From Leucocoprinus leucothites (taxonomy: Eukaryota > Basidiomycota > Agaricomycetes > Agaricales > Agaricaceae): DNA of 64,000 nt. The first letter of the stretch is position 1. The number at the start of each line of letters is the position of its first letter. Of this stretch, positions 48,072-58,779 are shown one piece after another. The notes below the pieces were generated by a model. It did no database searches and was not told the DNA's origin. It saw only the letters and a program-made list of their open reading frames with translations. The DNA lies in the NCBI GenBank assembly GCA_013368445.1, contig JAACJO010000009.1, forward strand, positions 930,001 to 994,000, read 5' to 3'. Both the position numbers and the translations under genes were made by a program.

Positions 48072-50205
48072 GAGTGACTTCGATCGCGATGAAATCTGGA
48101 CTCGGTTATTCGAGAACTCACCGTCGCCAACACCACCGGAGGAGCAAGGCACGGCGGACGAGTTGTGGGGGTACGAAGTAGTTTCAGAAGAAGTAACGTA
48201 TGACGGAAAGATCAAGTACGTGCTCGTCGTTTAATTCTATATTCTACCACCATCTCACAACACGACTGGCCATACTAGACATGAGGTAGGGGTATCGCTT
48301 TTTCACTACGACCTTGCCTCGCTCCTGGGCTCACATACGGTTTATCTGGCAGATTGACTGGGACAGCTGGAAACGCTCTGATGGAACGACACAAACATGG
48401 CACGAGCTATCCCCAGCAGCACTCCGCGATTGGGAACGAATACAAAACCGGCGACGGAGAGAAGTCGTAAAAGACTCGATCGACATTGAACTCAGCGGAC
48501 TCGCTGGCACTGATATCCATAATTTCGCAACATGTCTTCGCGCTCAAGCCTACGATGAGAAATTGAAAACTAGAACTAACTACAATCCACCTCTCGAAGA
48601 TCAGATGCACGATCTTCTAGACGAGAAATTGTCCCCGGACTGGAGCCCAGGCAGTCATTCATCTTTGTTGATGAAGAACCGGAGCTATATATCGGCGGCA
48701 CAACGCCGGCGCGGTCTGCGTCAGTCGACCATTCGCAGTCACGAATCATCCGAAGCGAAGGAACCCACACTGCCTACTAGTACCACGTACGCTGCTACTT
48801 GCAGTCCGTTGATCGTCCAGGAATTGACCCTCGAAGTGTGCAACCCCCACAGGCCAAGCTATCCAACGAATGGACGAAAGTTGCCCGAGCAGCTGGTGCA
48901 GCACCGATATCCTTCATCAACGAAGTAGACAGCGAAGAAGGGCCAAAACTCGCTCCAGGTTTCAAATACATAGAGAAAGGGTACATCTAGTGAGCTTCTA
49001 CTTCATCTTCTACCATAGGACCAGAAAAGCCAATGTTTGAGAACAGTGCAGATGGGATAGAGAAACCCAGTCAAGATTTCCAGATTGGCTGTTCATGCAG
49101 AAGATGCGACTCGGCCTCGGGATGTGAATGTCAAGGTGACTCTGAGGTAGTAAATAGACACGGAAATAAGGCCTTTGCTTATTCCGACTCGGTGAGTTAA
49201 GCTTTCTGGGACCTATACACCTGACTAAACGTGATTGTCTTAGGGATTGTTCGCATTCAGGACATCAAGAGGAACCGAGGTGCTCGAGTGCAACGAAGTA
49301 CGCTCAACTCGTATTCATTATTCACAGAGATTGCTCGCTGACAGTTGACAATCAGGCCTGCAGCTGCAAAGCGGACTGTATCAACCGCGTCGCTCAGCGA
49401 CCACGCGACGTCCCACTTGAAATCTTCAAAACTCACGGAAAGGGATGGGGGGTGCGTGCATCTGTTGACATTGTGCGCGGAAAGGTTATAGGAATGTATA
49501 CTGGGTGAGTAAACCTTCTCCATGCTCATGTCCTTTCTTGAATCGGTGTTCACATCCCGGCTCTTGTTCCATCGTTTAGCAGACTGATGTGAGCTTATTT
49601 CGCTACCGATATAGTCGACGAGTCCGATGATTTCGCCTGGTTAAAGAACACGGGAGGAGGCTTCAAATAATCCTGAAGCATGCTACATCTTCGACTTGGA
49701 TGGGCAAGAGAACCCAGAAGACGACCAGGATGGAGGGGCCAGAGGTATGTTCAGCGTTGATGCAGAAACTTGCGGTACGTGTAACCCCCAATTGTCTTCG
49801 TCCTCCGTCTCAAATCTTGACGCTCTTATTATATAGGAAATTGGACTCGGTTTATAAAGTGCGTTTCTCCATGACTCTGGCTGTGAATAGCAATACTAAA
49901 CAGAACCTCGTAGCCACTCATGTGGCCCAAACATAGCTGTATACCTTGCCGTGTACGACACTATCCCTTCTGTCCGTACTTTCCCGACTACTTTCATTCA
50001 CAACAACGCTCATATTCATCTCCAGACAAACCAACCATATATCACCTTTGTCGCGCGTGAAGCCGTCAAAGCTGGAACAGAGCTCACTCTCGATTATGAC
50101 CCAGGCCATGCTGACAACCCGCCACATGAAGACTCGGAAGGAATTGTTAAGGAATGTTTCTGTGGAAGTGACAAGTGTCGGCGTTGGGTCCGTATGGCAG
50201 GCTGA
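48072..50205 (+). CDS. Chromodomain/SET histone H3K9 methyltransferase (Clr4/SUV39-like)
   Basis: The 5' end is unresolved: no in-frame ATG opens the first clear exon, which starts after an acceptor at 48071. Order of domains: chromodomain ([20 protein letters not shown], then YVLV joined to [18 protein letters not shown]), a long linker, pre-SET cysteine clusters ([35 protein letters not shown]), SET ([68 protein letters not shown]) and post-SET ([11 protein letters not shown]). It transfers methyl groups from SAM to histone H3 lysine 9, nucleating heterochromatin. A 6-nt exon (49583..49588) is needed to rebuild GLITREEA. One joint near 48950-49020 is ambiguous: either donor CCAG|GTTTCA, or the adjoining [10 protein letters not shown] piece is coding with a frame problem. 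It sits between P450 copies, on the opposite strand. Confidence 0.8.
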
Positions 50206-50570
50206 TGTTATTCCAAGACAGGACATTTTTGTATAAAAATGCAACTTGTATGTATATTGAAGATTTTGAAGGTCGGATTCTCTCAGCGAAATGTGTTGAA
50301 GCGACTGAGTTCAACGGGCACGTTGTTCCATGAAATTCCGCTCGATGAGCCTACTCCAGAAATAGGTCGTTGCATCATAGGAGCTTAGAAGACAAACATT
50401 CTCGACCAGAACATGGTCAATCCCAACCCTGCACATGAACAGGAATGGGGGGTTGACCCCTTATTACGATCTCCGCGTAAAAACCAAGGGTACTCTGACT
50501 GGCCTGTGGACAATAGAACAAAGCGCCCGATGAGCATCGAGCAGCAAACACGAAGCCAACACCTTGGAAC
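50206..50570. other. Convergent 3' spacer
   Basis: Lies between the SET gene (plus) and the second P450 (minus). No gene seen. Confidence 0.5.
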
Positions 50571-52815
50571 CTACGTTGTAGTGAGCCTGAAATTACACTT
50601 CATCACCCTCTCCTTCCTCTGCTCAAAAGTCTCGTGGGCGAACTGAGGTTCCTCCTTCACGCTGATCTTATATCGAGAAACCAGCATCGTGAGTGTAGCT
50701 ATACCTTCAGTCTCAAAAAACCTTCACAATCATCAGAGGTGATGATCAAAGGGCACAGCGACGACAAATGCCTCACTTTCGCCCCAAACAAGCCCTGGCG
50801 CCCGCGCTGAAGGGCAGGAAAGCATCCCTATTCCAATCAGGTTTCAAGAACCTATCGGGCTTGAATGAATGGGGATCCTCCCAGTACTTCGCTATACGAC
50901 ATGTCCCGTAATCAGTAAGCGAGCGCTGACATAGATGTGGATGCCACCCACGATTGTAGTGCAGAGCAGGAGTATAAATATCAACACTGGTGCCTTTTGC
51001 AACAGGTATCACTACGGTTTCTCCTTGGGTATTGGTAGTGGTTAGCGTTGTATCCTCGGCGCATCGTTTAGGAATGATTGGTACCTAGATTGATTTGTGT
51101 ATGTATGAGCGGCACGCGTGGGAATCGAGGGAAACCCGAGATTGGGCTTACAGGAGGATACAAGCGAAGTGTTTCATAAAATACACTGCAACAATTTCTA
51201 TCAGCTCGTTTCGAGGCAGGTCACGGAAGGATACATACGCCGTGGATTGAGTAAGGAGAGGCATTTCCTCATACGTCTGTACAAAACAGCATGAGCTCAA
51301 AGAACCGCGGAGAAGCTTGGGGTTGATTGACCGGTACGCGGGATATGGGAGTGACAGATTTGATGTGCTGGTACAATTTTTCTTGTTCATCGGGATATAG
51401 CGCGAGGAGTGCGAAAGTGAAACATAACGAATGCGCAGTAGTCTGGGATAAGACAATTATCAGCAGAAATCGGGGCAAAGTTTTTGTCTATTTACCTCAT
51501 GTCCAGCAAGAAGGAAAATGAAGATATTGCCTATTTTAGGGCACCCTTGAGCAATCTTGTATCATCTTCAGCTTAAGACGCACCAATTAATTCGTCAGTG
51601 CTCAGTGCTTCACCATCTTCGTCATTGTTCGCTTCCAATAAGCTGCTGAAGAGGTCGTGTCTCTCCACTTTCTGTGATTTCTGACGTGCATCGATCATCT
51701 CCAGCATATATGCCTATCAACCGTTTTGAGGTTTTGTCACTTGCTTTCCGGACTGATTTGCAACCGACCTTCAGTTCATCAAAACCTAGAGCAATCTCTC
51801 TCGTTTTCTCCGTGAGTCGCATGGCCCAATCTGGGAGTATAATCTTCGCTAAGGTATTCGCAGAGACAATGGACAGGGACTTTTGAAAAGTCATTCTGTG
51901 TCCTGTGGGGATGACATTGTCTTCTTTCCAGGTCATCTTCCGGCCGAAACCAGCGACCCCAATGACAAAGAGAGCAATCTGTGGTTGGAGAAGTCACGAC
52001 CAAACTGGGTGAACCAAAGAGAAATGGGCAGCGCACAGGAAGTGTGAGATCACGACAATGGTCAACCGTGATAACCTCTTTGTCGCCCCAAACGTTCTCG
52101 AATAAATCGTTCATGATGGCGATAGTCTCGTCCCAAACAAGCTTGTTGTTTCTCTATATGCCTTCGCGTCAGTATCCAATGTGGTCCTCGTCGCCAGTGG
52201 AGAACATACGTCTGAGAAGGCTGGTGCTGTGATCTTCCTATATCTTTTCCATGTTTCCCCTTCAGAGGCCACGATGTTGTGACCGAAGAATAACAGAGGC
52301 TTGTATACGTCAACAGGTTTAGGGAATTTCGCGCGGGATATGGTAACTTCCTGCGGGGGCAAACGAACATTTACAAACTATGGCTGGTATGCACAATGAA
52401 CATACCTTAATGGCTTGAGCATCTGCAAGCGAAAGGTGTGCAACAGGGGGAAAGGCGGTCACATGAGCTACAATATCGCACCCGACACGCTCATGAACTA
52501 AGGCTTCAATAAACAACCAAGCAGTACTCAGGACTACTCCGCCTAATGCTCACTGGAGTACTTGTCCTCAAGTGCATGATTCAATCCTTGAGTTAGACCA
52601 GGCAATCTCTTCAAGAGTGCACCTATCGGGGAGAGACCATTGAATAATACGCGGTAACCACCAAGATTCCTGTCTTGTCGGTTCAACAAATGAGGGTTTC
52701 AAGACAGAGAACACCTAACGGTGACGTACCCTACGCTTGAAGCGGCCCGCCTGAAAGTGATAATCCTCTTGAGGACATAAATCACCGCGAGCGTGGCCAC
52801 AATCCGCGAAAGCAT
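50571..52815 (-). CDS. Cytochrome P450, copy 2
   Basis: The start ATG at 52815 begins MLSRIVATLAVIYVLKRIIT, a membrane anchor; exon 2 begins NLGGYRVLFNGLSPIGALLK. Other marks: FIFLLAGHE region, LCFTFALLALYPDEQEKLYQ, ExxR in FYETLRLYPP, VIPVAKGTSVDIYTPALHYN, KYWEDPHSFKPDRFLKPDW, and heme loop FSAGARACLGRK near 50785-50815 (Ala replaces the usual Gly-Pro inside the loop, but F-x-x-G-x-R-x-C-x-G is intact). The C-terminus differs from its siblings: after ETFEQRKERVMK it reads a short CNFRLTTT and stops, where copies 1 and 3 continue with an intron and VPLTFTRR. Otherwise the reading frame is consistent. Same strand as copies 1 and 3; substrate unknown. Confidence 0.85.
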
Positions 52816-53512
52816 TGGCCGCCGAGTGAGGGGGATGTTTCAGGGGTGTAATACTCCCGATGTGACCGTCATGATAACGTTAACGGCACCCATCATGCGC
52901 CATTTCATGAAAACCGAACAAGGAGTTGTTCTGACAGAATGTTCACGAGAGCCATTAATACTGTTCAATCTTGAAATTTTTGGGCATAGATTCGCTGGGA
53001 TTGGGATCTGTAGCAGCAGTGTATTGCTATAAACGTTCAGCAAAACTACGCGACTAGTGTAATTAAAAGTACAAGTTCCGCAAATGCCGGTGGGTGAGGA
53101 TCGTGTGGAGCCCCAACTTCATCAGAAGTGTCAAACATAACTAAGAAAAGCGGACACGCTTGGTTTAACCACAGTCGGAGATGAGATTAGCGGGCATAAT
53201 CAGCAGTCAAGCTCTAAGTGATCAACAATCCCACAAGTGCTTTTGATGCCAAAGGTGTGATCGGAATAAGTTAGTACTCGAAAATGGTCCATTGACCGAC
53301 CTGTGTGAGCGCATTTGTAGCCTGTTGCCCCTGTCGGCCATCTTCCGTTCACAGCGCCCATAGATTCCTACTCGACCGCCTCGGAACCGATGTCTAGGAA
53401 CAGAATGATTCCGGTGTCCAGTGTGGGCTAAACATGTAAGCGAGCTACCATCCATTTACACCAAGTACAGTAGGCACACTATGTTACACATCTACATAAT
53501 TATAAGCATCCA
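52816..53512. other. Intergenic between P450 copies
   Basis: 700 bp with only short frames; promoter of copy 2 and 3' side of copy 3. Confidence 0.45.
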
Positions 53513-55859
53513 TCACCTCCGCGTAAACGTAAGTGGCACTTTCACAGGCCTGATGTTTTTTGTCAATCTGAGATGTCAGACGCATGTAAGAAAGTAGGAA
53601 CGCACGTTAAACTAATCAAATCAGTCGTCTTCAAGATCCTCGCTTTCCTCTGCTCAACTGTCTCCTTTGCGAATTGTGGTTCCTCCTTGACTGAGATCTT
53701 GTACCGCGACACAAGCATCGTAAGACTTGCGACGGCTTCCGTCTCAGCAAACCTGAGAACACGTGGAGCAACATAAACAACGATATTCGGAAGAAGAAAA
53801 AGCGAAGAGCACGTACTTGCGTCCCAAACACGCTCTCGGACCACCGCTGAAGGGCAAGAAAGCGTCCCTATTCCAATCTGGTTTCAAGAACCTATCTGGC
53901 TTGAACTCAAGCGGGTCCTCCCAGTATTTTGCTAAACAATTGATGGTAATGAGCTGCGCCTTCAAGCCGGTACAAATGTTGTAACGCACGGTTAGTTTGT
54001 AAGGCGGGTACGTTGATATGAACGTCCGTTCCCTTGGAATCGGCACAACAACAGTTTCGCCTTGTGCGTTTGTTGTGTTGAGTGTCGTGTCTTCTGCACT
54101 TCGTTTAGGAATAACAGTCACCTGTGACAGATGAACCGACTTAGAACGATATGCATGAAAGGAGAGTTGTGACGCATACGGAGGGGAAGAGGCGGAGGGT
54201 TTCGTTAAAGACGCTGAAAATTCCCCAATGTCAGTAGCATAGAAACAAGATTTATTGTCATGCTTACGCCATTGTTTGAGTGAGTAGCGGCATTTGCTCG
54301 TACGTCTAGGTTATAGTCGTGAGCGAGGCAAGACATGAATCTGAGTATCATGAAGACGAACCGGCGCCTGAGGATCCGGGATGACAGATTTAATATGTTG
54401 ATACAATTTCTCTTGCTCATCAGGATAGAGGGCAAGAAGGGCGAGCGTGAAACAAAGAGTATGGGCCGTTGTCTGGGGAGATGCGTGAGTACTGGATGTC
54501 TCATATGTCGGGACTCTCGAAACTCTACCTCATGGCCAGCAAGAAGGAAGATAAAGATATTGCCTAGGATTGTGTCAGTCGTACAATAGTGTGAGAATAT
54601 ACCGGCATGCACACCAATCAGCTCGTCAGTAGTCAGGCCTCCACCATCCAGCTCATCACTGTTGGCATTCAGGAGACTAGTAAACAAATCATCCCTCTCC
54701 ACCTTCTCAGATTTCAGCCGCGTCTCAACCATTTCAACCATATGCATCTGGGAAGTGACCTTGTCAATTTCAGGCTCCTTCCAAAAAATTGGTTATTCAC
54801 CCTAAGCTCTTCAAAGCCAAGAACAATCTCCTTCCCCTTCTTCGACAGCGACATGACCCAACCCGGTAGAGCAAGTCGTGGAATGATATATGTTGTGACT
54901 GTATACAAAGAGTCTTTGAATGTCATCTTGTGTCCTGGTGGGATGGTGTGGCCTCCTTTCCATGACAGTTTGTGGCCGAAGCCGGCAGCACTAATCGTGA
55001 AGAGAGTGATCTGCGTATTGCAGTCAGGATAATTCATGGTCAAGAAAGGTCTTCTCCAGCTCACCGGAAGTGTGAGGTCCAGACAGTGATCAATCGTGAT
55101 TTCCTTCTTATTCTCCCAAGCATTATCAAAGAGATCGTTCATGATGGAGACAGTCTCGTCCCATACGAGCCTATTATTCCTCTATGCGCTCAAGTCAATT
55201 GGGCGACAACTAAAGTCGACTGACATAGCCGAGACTCACATCTGAGAAGGCTGGCGCCGTGATCTTTCGATATCGTTTCCAATCCTCTCCTTCCGAGGCG
55301 ACGATATTGTATCCAAAGAACGAAAGTGTTCCGTAATATTCAACCGGCTTAGGGAATCTCGAACGGTACGTCGTTATTTCCTGAGCTTCAGGTTTCAGTA
55401 ACCACGAAGGGCAGGACCGCTAGCTACGCAAAACAATCACCTTTACAGCAGCGGGATCCGCAACGAAGAAGGCTCCCCGAGCAGGGTATACACCGACATG
55501 AGCGATGATGTCAATACCAGCCGCTGCGTAAGCTGATAAAAGTATAGTCAATACCGAGGATCAGAATATAGGAGTAGAGAGGTCGACAAACAGGAGAATT
55601 TGTCTTCAAAAGCCCAGTTTCGTCCCGGGGAGAAAACTCCGAATCTCGGTAGGAAATTCACCAGTGTGCCGCTCGCGTTAATCACTGTTCGGTATCCTGG
55701 AAGATTGCTGCATAAAAAACCGTCAGCAAATATCCCTCGCTGAAGGGGCTCCCATAATAATAGTACCACGCACCCGACGCTTTGGACCGCTTGCCAGAAA
55801 TCAATCGTCTTCTTGACTCCATAGATAGTGGTCACGGCCAATAAACCCTGCCACCACAT
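53513..55859 (-). CDS. Cytochrome P450, copy 3 (possible frameshift)
   Basis: The start at 55859 reads MWWQGLLAVTTIYGVKKTID; exon 2 continues NLPGYRTVINASGTLVNFLP. Marks: GHKLSWKGGHTIPPGHKMTF, FIFLLAGHE, LCFTLALLALYPDEQEKLYQ, ExxR in FNETLRLFPS, AKYWEDPLEFKPDRFLKPDW, heme loop FSGGPRACLGRK near 53820-53856, and C-terminus VSRYKISVKEEPQFAKETVE with VPLTFTRR. In the segment VVVPIP then GTDVHINVPAL, the two halves lie in different frames, joined at about 54031-54037 (CCAAGGGAACGG), where siblings have one more base. So this copy has a 1-nt deletion, or the assembly has an error. All other exons are in phase. Confidence 0.78.
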
Positions 55860-56437
55860 TCTGAGTTCTGGTCAAGGGCAAGATGACAAAAGCAAGGTAT
55901 TCTCAGTCGGGTGAACCGGAGGCATATTTATGATTTACCTTGCCATCTCCACGCCACTCAAGGAACCAATGAGAAGCTTGGAGCAAGCGCCCTGAGAAAA
56001 ACTCGCCTGTTTTTAGGCTTGTTCCCTGGCTACATGGCTGATTGTTGTCGTGTCATGTTCCTTCACGGCCATCTATTCCGAGAATAGTTCGTCAACAAGA
56101 TGACCAGACAAGCGCCCGTTGGTGTAGATGATATATGAAATAATATAAGTAGAGCGCTAGGCGGCTGAGAGAATAGTGACCTCGGGACACAACACACATC
56201 AATATGAGTAAATAGCTAAGCAGGCTCAGCAAAGTATCTCCTGGAAATGACCACCATTCCGATTCATTGCTGGCACGACGATGCTCTGTAGTGACAACAT
56301 CTATACAACCTCCTCCGGCACCTAGTCTCTCGTTGAAATAGTAGATCGTCTTGGCGAAGTCTTCTCGAACTCGGATGTTTTGCCGTAAACATCTCTATTT
56401 CGTCTTCCATCAAGTATACCATGATCAGGGGACTCCC
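55860..56437. other. Intergenic between P450 copy 3 and the F-box gene
   Basis: About 580 bp; the likely promoter of P450 copy 3 and 3' UTR of the F-box gene. No gene seen. Confidence 0.5.
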
Positions 56438-57820
56438 CTAGCGAAACCTGTCCTCGAAGCGTCTCTCCTCGTATTTTATGAGCTTCATCTCCTCTGGGGG
56501 GAGCGTTTCGCGGAGAAGCTGGTACGCTGAGGCCATGGAGAAGTCGGCTAGGATCTCCTCCGGATATACACTTATATCCAGAGACACCAACCTAGAGCCC
56601 TGTCCTTGTCCCTTCATAGAATCAGGCCCTGGAAGGCGCGATTGCACCATTCTCACAAAAGCCGAATGAACCTCCGCTTTCATCGGCATGTTCTCGAGCA
56701 CTAGTTTCTTCATCTTTGGGACAATCCGCTCCGTTGAAGTGGACTCGCCAAGGGTTAGAGCGTGCATCAAACCCACGTCGCCAGGCGTCGTGGTGAGGGT
56801 GATTTCCTCAGCATCTGGAAGGACATCAAGGAAAGACTCGACAAGGCGTGGGTTACTAATGTTGAGCCTGGCTATCACAACCGTACATCTGGACCGGTGC
56901 AGAAATCGCTGCATAACATCCAGTTGCCAATCAATATCATTAACCGAAAACTCCATCTCGACTAATCTGGGCGTAGAAAGCATATCGAACAGTCGGAAGT
57001 GATTCGCGCTAAATGTCCTCCAGGAAATGCGCCGTAGCTGTGGAAGCTCTAACGCCTGAGAGTCTCTGGGTCGCGGTGCTCTGTGAAACGTGGACCATGA
57101 GTCCAATATCTTGGCAAAAGTGAGGCAAGCCAGGTTAGGGGTGTTTTCCAGAACCTCAAGCAGGTCCCAGACGTTTCCATCATTCCAGACAAGGCACAAT
57201 TCGGTTATCTGAGCCCAAGAAATTTTGAGCAGTGAAGGAGGATATAAGAACTCCTGGAATTGGACCCGCGAAAGGACTGGTGCATGGGGGAATAATTGGT
57301 GTTTAGGTGGTTGGAGGTCAGATGGCGTGTCGTGGTGGCCACCCCGAAGCATTAAATCGCAAAGGCGAGGAAAGCGCAGACTGGAGTTGTGGACAAATGG
57401 TGTAAGCAGGTGAACAGGGAAACCGAATATCATTTTCTCCCATTGCCTTGCATGCTTCATCAAGGGTAGCAAAAGTCGCTGGACGAATGACATCGTGTCG
57501 GTTGAAGTTGATTCAATAGTAACTGTGAGAGGGTAATCCCCGGAACGCTCAAGGCATAGCTGCCAGGCTGCGACTAGACTATCACCACGTGTATCTATCC
57601 TCGATACTCGAAGGGGGTCGAGGTAGACAATGATGGTTGCCCATAGCTGTGGTGTCAAAATAACTACGTCTCTCCACAGCTTGCACACAAACGTCAACCA
57701 CCAGGGGTAGGTATTTCGTTGTACAAGCTGAATCCCCTGAGATGGTACGAAGGAAAATATCTCCCCCAGTGTTTCTGGAGGGAGACGATTAATTAACGCG
57801 GCAGCTTGTGGGTCGGGCAT
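56438..57820 (-). CDS. F-box protein
   Basis: A single uninterrupted exon of 460 codons. The first in-frame ATG is at 57820 (MPDPQAAALINRLPPETLGE); the frame stays open further upstream but without an ATG. The F-box lies at residues 9-60: INRLPPETLGEIFSFVP, then WWLTFVCKLWRDVVILTPQLW. The rest is leucine-rich with irregular repeats of the kind found in fungal F-box proteins (LCDLMLRGG, ITELCLVWNDGN, LVEMEFSVND, MKKLVLENMP). Such proteins bind Skp1 and present substrates to an SCF ubiquitin ligase, or act in other Skp1 complexes; the target is unknown. F-box genes are strongly expanded in Agaricomycetes. Confidence 0.88.
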   Translation of the reverse strand: MPDPQAAALINRLPPETLGEIFSFVPSQGIQLVQRNTYPWWLTFVCKLWRDVVILTPQLWATIIVYLDPLRVSRIDTRGDSLVAAWQLCLERSGDYPLTVTIESTSTDTMSFVQRLLLPLMKHARQWEKMIFGFPVHLLTPFVHNSSLRFPRLCDLMLRGGHHDTPSDLQPPKHQLFPHAPVLSRVQFQEFLYPPSLLKISWAQITELCLVWNDGNVWDLLEVLENTPNLACLTFAKILDSWSTFHRAPRPRDSQALELPQLRRISWRTFSANHFRLFDMLSTPRLVEMEFSVNDIDWQLDVMQRFLHRSRCTVVIARLNISNPRLVESFLDVLPDAEEITLTTTPGDVGLMHALTLGESTSTERIVPKMKKLVLENMPMKAEVHSAFVRMVQSRLPGPDSMKGQGQGSRLVSLDISVYPEEILADFSMASAYQLLRETLPPEEMKLIKYEERRFEDRFR

Positions 57821-58779
57821 GGGAAGCCGGGAAGACCTGACCTGGAGCTTGCAAGGGTTTCCGATTGACAGCTGAGTCGGAAGCAAAGAGACAAAAACAT
57901 CTTATCATCCACGCCCAGCGCTCAGCTCAGAGCGCGGGAAAGATGATAATAAGTAGTGCTCAGTGAATCCACGTGAACCGTTGACAGCAAGAAATCTCGT
58001 AAGATCGCGGACCCCGTTAGGGCTCTTCCTACCGTAAATAACTCTCAATTTACCTCCTTTCTCGCCTCTCAATCGGATTATGGACGCCATATGACTTCAG
58101 CGAGCTACCCCGCTTGTCAACTCGAAGTGGAACGGAAAGCTTGGCGCGGGGTCCAAATTAGTTTGGTTTTGAACTTTTGCGTGAACTTCTGTCCTTCCCC
58201 AGGAGGTTGATCCTCCGAGTTCCTATATTTGGTCAATCCTCCGTGAGTGCATGGTGATTCTCCAGGGGGTAGAGAGTTGAAATAAAAAAAGTGCTGACAC
58301 TCGCAGGTCCATCTGGGAACGCCAAATTGGTTGTTCAGGTGTTTTCCTGATAGCAGGCTCTATGAGATCTTGGTCATTATGAACGAGTGCGCGGCAAGCT
58401 ACCACCCACATCACTGTCAACTCGAAGCCCATGCGAATGTCTTAGCTGTGTGAATTTCTCCCGGGTTGTAAAGTATTTTTCAGTGAATGTGAGAAGTGTG
58501 CGACAAATCCTGTCAACTGCAAACCATGACTGGCATACGGACTCCCGCGCGGCTAACCAAGGCCACCCTGTTATTGTCACACTAGCTTTCGGTTACTATC
58601 GTACGACTGAGGTAGTTTGTCTGCAGGCCTGAAGGTTCTTTCTTGCACGGGACTCGATCCGCAAATACGAACAAATGCAATCTCCCAAAGTTCTATCAAG
58701 ATGGAAGCGTCTATGAATACATGCAAAATTGTGATCCCACATAGATCATTACAAAATTTAACATCTAGTTTGAATAATT
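57821..58779. other. Intergenic
   Basis: About 960 bp with short frames on both strands. No motif recognised; includes the promoter of the F-box gene. Confidence 0.45.

Noticed and set aside
57821..57886. Extended N-terminus for the F-box protein
   Set aside because: The upstream frame starts with TTG, not ATG; the ATG at 57820 sits just before the F-box and is preferred.
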